From the NCBI GenBank assembly GCA_023436925.1, contig JAEZHJ010000113.1:1-10725 (forward strand): a stretch of 10,725 bases of DNA, written 5' to 3'. Made by a program: the position numbers and the translations under genes. Positions within the stretch are counted from its first letter, which is position 1. Every line of letters starts with the position of its first letter. This document shows, piece by piece, positions 6,895 to 10,725 of the stretch. A model generated the notes under the pieces. That model did not search any database and was not told the origin of the DNA. It saw nothing but the letters and a program-made list of their open reading frames with translations. This stretch comes from Actinomycetes bacterium (GTDB lineage: Bacteria; Actinomycetota; Actinomycetes; Propionibacteriales; Propionibacteriaceae).

Positions 6895-7302
6895 TCACCA
6901 GACGTAGGCGAGGACTTCGCCGCCCACGGACTTGGACTTGGCCTCTTTGTCGGTCAGCAGACCCTGCGAGGTGGAGATGATCGCGATCCCCATGCCGCCG
7001 AGAACCTTCGGCAGCGCGGTGGACTTGGCGTACACCCGCAGACCCGGCTTGGAGATCCGGCGAACCCCGGCGAGCGCGCGCTCGCGGTTGTTGCCGTACT
7101 TCAGCTGGAGCTTGAGGGTCTTGCCAACCTCGCCCTCCTTGGGCTCGAGCACCTCGAAGCCGGCGATGTAGCCCTGGGCCTGCAGGATCTCGGCGATACC
7201 CACCTTGATCTTGGAGTGGGGCATGCTCGTCGAGTCGTGGTACGCCTGGTTGGCGTTGCGCAGACGCGTCAGCATGTCTGCGATCGGATCGGTCATTGTC
7301 AT
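6895..7302 (-). CDS. rpsH: 30S ribosomal protein S8
   Basis: 135 residues, a primary 16S rRNA-binding protein of the central domain. In other bacteria it also represses the spc operon at the mRNA level. The sequence opens MTMTDPIADMLTRLRNANQA and holds ISKPGLRVYAKSTALPKVLG. It ends with the signature GIAIISTSQGLLTDKEA and GGEVLAYVW. ATG at 7302 is kept because MTMTDP is the usual actinobacterial start; a second ATG lies two codons inside (7296). The upstream Shine-Dalgarno is poor (GAGAAAG about 13 nt away), and a 75-bp gap with a small hairpin precedes the gene, unlike the tight junctions elsewhere in the cluster. Confidence 0.97.
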   Translation of the reverse strand: MTMTDPIADMLTRLRNANQAYHDSTSMPHSKIKVGIAEILQAQGYIAGFEVLEPKEGEVGKTLKLQLKYGNNRERALAGVRRISKPGLRVYAKSTALPKVLGGMGIAIISTSQGLLTDKEAKSKSVGGEVLAYVW

Positions 7303-7327
7303 GACGTCTGGTTCACTTTCTCGCCGC

Positions 7328-7346
7328 GGTTTCCCCGGTGGGGACC
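7328..7346 (-). other. Small stem-loop in the rpsZ-rpsH gap
   Basis: In the sense strand the 75-bp gap contains GGTCCCCACCGGGGAAACC: GGTCCCC pairs with GGGG and ACC around a 3-nt loop, with a two-A bulge, giving about seven base pairs. There is no U-tract, so it is not an intrinsic terminator. The gap also contains a direct repeat of CCAGAC at its two ends (7306-7311 and 7365-7370). It could be an mRNA structure affecting rpsH translation, possibly an S8 operator by analogy with E. coli, but the S8-binding helix consensus was not recognised. Confidence 0.35.
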
Positions 7347-7377
7347 TTCAGCGGGTTTGGTTGGGTCTGGAGAGTGC

Positions 7378-7563
7378 TCACCAGGAGGACTTGATCACGC
7401 CGGGCAGCTCGCCCTTGTGGGCCATCTCCCGCACGCACACCCGGCACAGGCCGAACTTGCGGTAGACGGACTTCGGACGGCCGCACTTGGAGCAGCGCGT
7501 GTAGGCGCGGACGGCGAACTTCGGCTTGCGAGCCTGCTTCACCTTCAGGGCAGTCTTGGCCAT
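7378..7563 (-). CDS. rpsZ: 30S ribosomal protein S14, zinc-binding type Z
   Basis: 61 residues, a small-subunit head protein. Two CxxC pairs, C24/C27 (CSKC) and C40/C43 (CRVC), form a complete zinc ribbon, so this is the C+ form and not the longer zinc-free RpsN of about 100 residues. KFGLCRVCVREMAHKGELPG is the conserved C-terminal half, ending GVIKSSW. The ATG at 7563 lies 8 bp past the rplE stop; the ribosome-binding site is weak (AAGAAG). Actinobacteria often also encode a zinc-independent S14 elsewhere for use in zinc limitation; none is in this window. Also widely labelled rpsN. Confidence 0.97.
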   Translation of the reverse strand: MAKTALKVKQARKPKFAVRAYTRCSKCGRPKSVYRKFGLCRVCVREMAHKGELPGVIKSSW

Positions 7564-7571
7564 GGTTCAGC

Positions 7572-8213
7572 TCACTTCTTCTTGACGGGCTTGCCGCCCC
7601 TGAAGGCAGCGGACTTCTTGCGGACGGCGACCTTGACGTCGTTCTCGGGCGCCTTGAACGGGAAGCCGAGCGCACGCAGCAGGGCGCGGCCCTCCTCGTC
7701 GTTCGTCGCGGTGGTCACCAGCGTGATGTCCATGCCGCGAAGCCTGTCGATCTTGTCCTGGTCGATCTCGTGGAACATGACCTGCTCGGTGAGACCGAAG
7801 GTGTAGTTGCCCTTGCCGTCGAACTGCCGGGCGGACAGGCCACGGAAGTCGCGGATCCGGGGCAGCGCCAGGGTCAGCAGCCGGTCGGCGAACTCCCACA
7901 TCCGGTCACCGCGCAGGGTGACGTGGCAGCCGATCGGCATGCCCTCGCGCAGCTTGAACTGCGCGATCGACTTGCGGGCCTTGGTGACCGTCGGCTTCTG
8001 GCCGGTGATCGCCGTCAGGTCGCGCACCGCGGCGTCGATCACCTTGGAGTCACGGGCCGCCTCACCGACACCCATGTTCACCACGATCTTCACCAGGCCG
8101 GGGATCTGCATGACGTTGTCGTAGCCGAACTCGGCACGCAGCGCCGGAGCGATCTCCGAACGGTACTTCTCCTTCAGACGCGGCAGCTGCCGGGGAGCAG
8201 TGGCTGCAGTCAT
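7572..8213 (-). CDS. rplE: 50S ribosomal protein L5 with lysine-rich C-terminal extension
   Basis: 213 residues, binding 5S rRNA and contacting S13 and the P-site tRNA in the central protuberance. The core is canonical: IPGLVKIVVNMGVGEAARDS at 37-56, the signature region LTAITGQKPTVTKARKSIAQ at 66-85, then FKLREGMPIG (86-95) and ALPRIRDFRG (116-125). Most bacterial L5 proteins of this type stop shortly after the LGFPFK motif (here 182-187), at about 180-190 residues. This one continues for about 25 residues rich in Lys and Arg (VKVAVRKKSAAFRGGKPVKK). The frame is continuous and stops 8 bp before rpsZ, so a sequencing frameshift is unlikely. The ATG at 8213 overlaps rplX by one base, with AAGGA about 7 nt upstream. 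Confidence 0.96.
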   Translation of the reverse strand: MTAATAPRQLPRLKEKYRSEIAPALRAEFGYDNVMQIPGLVKIVVNMGVGEAARDSKVIDAAVRDLTAITGQKPTVTKARKSIAQFKLREGMPIGCHVTLRGDRMWEFADRLLTLALPRIRDFRGLSARQFDGKGNYTFGLTEQVMFHEIDQDKIDRLRGMDITLVTTATNDEEGRALLRALGFPFKAPENDVKVAVRKKSAAFRGGKPVKKK

Positions 8214-8590
8214 CAGATTTCCTTCCCAGTCTTGCGGGCGATCCGCACGCTCCGGGTAGCTGTGTACTCCGAACCGTCCGGACGGCGCTTGGTCACCTCG
8301 CGGCGCTCGTAACCGACGCGGGTCACGACCTCCTTGCCGTCCACCTTCACCAGCAGCTGCACGTTGGAGACGTCGATCGGCGCCTCGGTCGTGATGATGC
8401 CGGCAGCGTTGTTCTGGCGGGTCGAGTTGTTCTGGGTCTCCCGCTTGTGCTTCTTCACCAGGTTCACACCCTGGACGGTCACGCGGCCGGCCTTGGGATC
8501 GACAGCGATGACCTCGCCGGTCGCGCCCTTGTCCTTGCCCGCGATGACCTTGACGCGGTCACCCTTCTTCACATGCAGCGTATTCGCCAT
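8213..8590 (-). CDS. rplX: 50S ribosomal protein L24
   Basis: 125 residues, an assembly initiator that binds the 5' end of 23S rRNA near the exit tunnel. The N-terminal KOW motif is clear (VKKGDRVKVIAGKDKGATGE at 7-26), followed by VQGVNLVKKHKR at 39-50 and the conserved EAPIDVSNVQL at 69-79. Compared with actinobacterial relatives of about 105-107 residues, it has extra residues at about 97-114 (REVTKRRPDGSEYTATRS) before the terminal VRIARKTGKEI. ATG at 8590 is favoured because GGAGG lies 10 nt upstream; the GTG at 8596, which overlaps the rplN stop as GTGA, would have only a 4-nt spacing and would add two residues. Confidence 0.95.
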   Translation of the reverse strand: MANTLHVKKGDRVKVIAGKDKGATGEVIAVDPKAGRVTVQGVNLVKKHKRETQNNSTRQNNAAGIITTEAPIDVSNVQLLVKVDGKEVVTRVGYERREVTKRRPDGSEYTATRSVRIARKTGKEI

Positions 8591-8592
8591 TG

Positions 8593-8961
8593 TCACAACA
8601 CCTCCGGGGCCAGCGAGATGATGCGCATGTACTTCTTCTCGCGCAGCTCACGACCGACCGGGCCGAAGATGCGGGTGCCGCGGGGCTCCCCGTCGTTCTT
8701 CAGGATCACGGCGGCGTTCTCGTCGAACTTGATGTAGGAGCCGTCGGCACGACGGGTCTCCTTGGCAGTGCGGACGATGACCGCCTTGACGACCTCGCCC
8801 TTCTTCACGTTCCCACCGGGGATGGCGTCCTTGACCGTCGCGACGATCTTGTCGCCGAGTCCGGCGTAGCGACGCTTCGAGCCACCGAGAACGCGGATGC
8901 AGAGCAGTTCCTTCGCACCCGTGTTGTCGGCGACCTTCAGTCGCGTCTCCTGCTGGATCAT
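8593..8961 (-). CDS. rplN: 50S ribosomal protein L14
   Basis: 122 residues, the canonical length. L14 binds 23S rRNA at the subunit interface and is the target of the silencing factor RsfS in other bacteria. It begins MIQQETRLKVADNTGAKELL and contains the L14 signature around DAIPGGNVKKGEVVKAVIVR, then FDENAAVILKNDGEPRGTRI and a C-terminus ending KKYMRIISLAPEVL. The ATG at 8961 has AGGAG 9 nt upstream. It lies 16 bp after rpsQ. In E. coli this position is the S10/spc operon boundary, but no promoter-sized gap is present here. Confidence 0.97.
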   Translation of the reverse strand: MIQQETRLKVADNTGAKELLCIRVLGGSKRRYAGLGDKIVATVKDAIPGGNVKKGEVVKAVIVRTAKETRRADGSYIKFDENAAVILKNDGEPRGTRIFGPVGRELREKKYMRIISLAPEVL

Positions 8962-8977
8962 CTGCTATCTCTCCTGG

Positions 8978-9250
8978 TCACTTCGCCTTTTCGAGGATCT
9001 CGACCACACGCCACCGCTTGGTAGCAGACGTGGGCCGGGTCTCCGCCACCCGAACTCGGTCACCGATGCCGGCCGCGTTGGCCTCGTCGTGGGCCTTGAG
9101 CCGCTCGGACTTGGTCATGACCTTGCCGTACAGCGGGTGCTTGACCCGCGACTCGATCGAGACCACGACCGTCTTGTCCATCTTGTCGGACACGACGATG
9201 CCCTCACGGACCTTGCGCGCCCCGCGCTTGGCGTCGTTCTGCTCACTCAT
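8978..9250 (-). CDS. rpsQ: 30S ribosomal protein S17
   Basis: 90 residues from ATG at 9250, or 93 from GTG at 9259. S17 is a primary 16S rRNA binder with an OB fold. The core GIVVSDKMDKTVVVSIESRV, then KHPLYGKVMTKSERLKAHDE, and GDRVRVAETRPTSATKRWRV leave no doubt. The start is uncertain: GAGGA lies about 12 nt before the ATG (long) and only 3-4 nt before the GTG (short), while the GTG overlaps the rpmC stop as GTGA. The ATG gives the MSEQ start common in relatives. This is the last gene of the conventional S10 operon and runs directly into rplN. Confidence 0.95.
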   Translation of the reverse strand: MSEQNDAKRGARKVREGIVVSDKMDKTVVVSIESRVKHPLYGKVMTKSERLKAHDEANAAGIGDRVRVAETRPTSATKRWRVVEILEKAK

Positions 9251-9255
9251 CAGAC

Positions 9256-9486
9256 TCACTTGTCCTCATCGGGATCGGGGATGATGCCGAGGTTGCGCTC
9301 CTGCAACACGGTGTAGATCCGCGCGATGTCCTTGCGGGCCTCGCGCAGTCGGCCGTGGGATTCCAGCTGCCCGGTGGCGGCGGCGAACCGCAGCCCGAAC
9401 AGCTCCTCCTTCAGCGCGACCACCTTGGCGTTGAGCTCCTCGCGGCTGAGGCCGCGCAGCTCCGCGGCCGTGTCAGTCTTGGCCAT
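9256..9486 (-). CDS. rpmC: 50S ribosomal protein L29
   Basis: 76 residues, a two-helix protein beside the peptide exit tunnel that helps form the docking site for trigger factor and SRP. The sequence has ELRGLSREELNAKVVALKEE and the signature ELFGLRFAAATGQLESHGRL, followed by REARKDIARIYTVLQER and an acidic tail (PDPDEDK). The ATG at 9486 overlaps the rplP stop by one base (TGATG) and has AGGTGA 6 nt upstream. Normal length for Actinobacteria. Confidence 0.97.
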   Translation of the reverse strand: MAKTDTAAELRGLSREELNAKVVALKEELFGLRFAAATGQLESHGRLREARKDIARIYTVLQERNLGIIPDPDEDK

Positions 9487-9905
9487 CAGATGTCACCTGC
9501 TTCCCGCTTGATGAAGCGAGCCTTGAACGGCAGCTTGTGGATTGCCAGGCGCATGGCCTCGCGGGCCACGTCCTCGCTCACGCCGGAGAGTTCGAAGAGA
9601 ACCCGCCCGGGCTTGATGTTGGCGATCCACCACTCCGGCGAGCCCTTGCCGGAACCCATCCGGGTCTCGGCGGGCTTCTTGGTCAGCGGACGGTCGGGGT
9701 AGACGTTGATCCACACCTTGCCGCCACGCTTGATGTGACGGGTCATCGCGATACGGGCGGACTCGATCTGCCGGTTGGTCAGGTACGAGGACTCCAGGGC
9801 CTGGATGCCGTACTCGCCGAAGGCCAGCTTGGTGCCACCCTTCGCAGCCCCCGAACGGCTCGGGTGGTGCTGCTTGCGGTGCTTGATCCTGCGGGGAATC
9901 AACAT
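9486..9905 (-). CDS. rplP: 50S ribosomal protein L16
   Basis: 139 residues, needed for late 50S assembly and for A-site tRNA accommodation. It opens MLIPRRIKHRKQHHPSRSGA. The two family signatures are IKRGGKVWINVYPDRPLTKK (58-77) and TRMGSGKGSPEWWIANIKPG (81-100). The exposed loop between them holds R82, matching the arginine hydroxylated in E. coli L16. The ATG at 9905 is 2 bp after the rpsC stop, with AGGAG 7 nt upstream. It overlaps rpmC by one base. Confidence 0.98.
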   Translation of the reverse strand: MLIPRRIKHRKQHHPSRSGAAKGGTKLAFGEYGIQALESSYLTNRQIESARIAMTRHIKRGGKVWINVYPDRPLTKKPAETRMGSGKGSPEWWIANIKPGRVLFELSGVSEDVAREAMRLAIHKLPFKARFIKREAGDI

Positions 9906-9907
9906 GG

Positions 9908-10723
9908 TCAGGCTCCTGGGTTCTCAGCGGCGACCACCTCGGGGGCAGCCCCCTCGGCAGCAGCCTCGGCGCGACGGCGGCCGCCGCGCTCGGGACGATC
10001 GGGACGCCCACCGCCATCGCGGCGCGGGCCGCGGGCCGGACGGGAGCGGCCACCGGCAGCCTGCCGGGCGGCCTTCTGGGCGGTGCGCTCGGCACGGTTG
10101 CCGGACACGTCGCCCTTGTAGATCCAGACCTTGACGCCGATCCGGCCGAAGGTGGTGCGGGCCTCGTAGAAGCCGTAGTCGATGTCCGCGCGCAGGGTGT
10201 GCAGCGGCACGCGACCCTCGCGGTAGAACTCCGACCGGCTCATCTCGGCGCCGCCCAGACGACCGGAGCACTGGATCCGGATGCCCAGGGCGCCGGCCCG
10301 CATCGCGGACTGCTGCGCCTTGCGCATCGCACGCCGGAAGGCGACCCGGGCGCCGAGCTGCTCGGCAACACCCTGGGCGACCAGCTGGGCATCGGTCTCG
10401 GGGTTCTTCACCTCGAGGATGTTCAGCTGGACCTGCTTGCCGGTGAGCTTCTCCAGCCGGGCGCGGACGCGCTCGGCCTCGGCGCCGTTACGGCCGATGA
10501 CGATGCCCGGACGCGCGGCGTACAGGAAGATGGTCACCCGCTCGCTGCGGCGCTCGATCTCCACCGAGGAGATGCCGGCCCGCTCCAGGGACTTGGCCAG
10601 GAAGCGGCGGATCTTGACGTCCTCGGCGACCAGCTCGGCGTAGTTCTTGTCGGCGTACCACCGCGTCTTGTGGTCGGTGGTGATCCCGAGGCGGAAGCCA
10701 TGCGGGTTGATCTTCTGGCCCAT
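9908..10723 (-). CDS. rpsC: 30S ribosomal protein S3
   Basis: 271 residues, forming part of the mRNA entry tunnel and its helicase activity. It begins MGQKINPHGFRLGITTDHKT, as S3 does. The type-2 KH domain has its GxxG loop at 77-80 (VIGRNG), and the C-terminal domain includes GIRIQCSGRLGGAEMSRSEF, GRVPLHTLRADIDYG and FGRIGVKVWIYKG (to 204). Residues after about 208 form a low-complexity Arg/Gly/Ala/Glu tail (RGPRRDGGGRPDRPERGGRR), common and variable in actinobacterial S3. The start ATG is 2 bp from the window edge, so the gene is complete but its ribosome-binding site and upstream neighbour (expected rplV) are not visible. Confidence 0.97.
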   Translation of the reverse strand: MGQKINPHGFRLGITTDHKTRWYADKNYAELVAEDVKIRRFLAKSLERAGISSVEIERRSERVTIFLYAARPGIVIGRNGAEAERVRARLEKLTGKQVQLNILEVKNPETDAQLVAQGVAEQLGARVAFRRAMRKAQQSAMRAGALGIRIQCSGRLGGAEMSRSEFYREGRVPLHTLRADIDYGFYEARTTFGRIGVKVWIYKGDVSGNRAERTAQKAARQAAGGRSRPARGPRRDGGGRPDRPERGGRRRAEAAAEGAAPEVVAAENPGA

Positions 10724-10725
10724 GC

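Noticed and set aside
7572..7646. A frameshift or misread stop creating the L5 tail
   Set aside because: The tail stays in frame, has codon use like its neighbours and ends cleanly 8 bp before rpsZ; a shifted read would not normally preserve such spacing.
1..10725. A novel defence, mobile or biosynthetic system hidden in the cluster
   Set aside because: All minus-strand coding space is accounted for by conserved housekeeping genes plus one RDD gene; no direct or inverted terminal repeats, integrase, transposase, CRISPR repeats or tRNA were seen.

Overview
The window is high-GC chromosomal DNA carrying the ribosomal-protein supercluster of an actinobacterium (Actinomycetota). Three things point there: strong G/C bias at third codon positions; a zinc-type 61-residue S14 together with Actinobacteria-style S8, L18, S17 and SecY sequences; and a short-LID adenylate kinase. 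The order or genus cannot be fixed from the sequence alone.

Layout. Everything from the right edge down to about 1145 lies on the minus strand and is read right to left. First comes the distal part of the S10 operon (rpsC, rplP, rpmC, rpsQ). It runs straight into the spc operon (rplN, rplX, rplE, rpsZ, rpsH, rplF, rplR, rpsE, rpmD, rplO) with no transcriptional gap at the usual S10/spc boundary. Most junctions are 1-bp TGATG overlaps or short gaps, which suggests translational coupling. After rplO a perfect 14-bp stem-loop (4654-4689) and a 170-bp spacer with a candidate extended -10 separate the ribosomal genes from a second block: secY, adk, map and a small RDD-family membrane protein gene. 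The left edge (1-1128) holds the 3' part of a plus-strand gene for an FAD/NAD(P)-binding oxidoreductase of the phytoene-dehydrogenase-like type, convergent with the RDD gene and only 16 bp from it.

How the genes fit together. The ribosomal proteins belong to both subunits (S3, S17, S14, S8, S5; L16, L29, L14, L24, L5, L6, L18, L30, L15). SecY is the membrane channel for nascent secreted and membrane proteins. Adenylate kinase balances adenine nucleotides, and methionine aminopeptidase trims the initiator Met from new chains. This is the classic growth-linked cluster. The alpha-operon genes (infA, rpmJ, rpsM, rpsK, rpsD, rpoA, rplQ) do not follow map here; the RDD gene and the convergent oxidoreductase occupy that place.

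I found no tRNA, rRNA, CRISPR array, insertion sequence, phage gene or other sign of recent transfer, and no new biological system. The points worth a second look are small: the lysine-rich C-terminal extension of L5, an insertion in L24, the rplO-secY stem-loop and promoter region, the untranslated gap before rpsH, and the unusual neighbours downstream of map.
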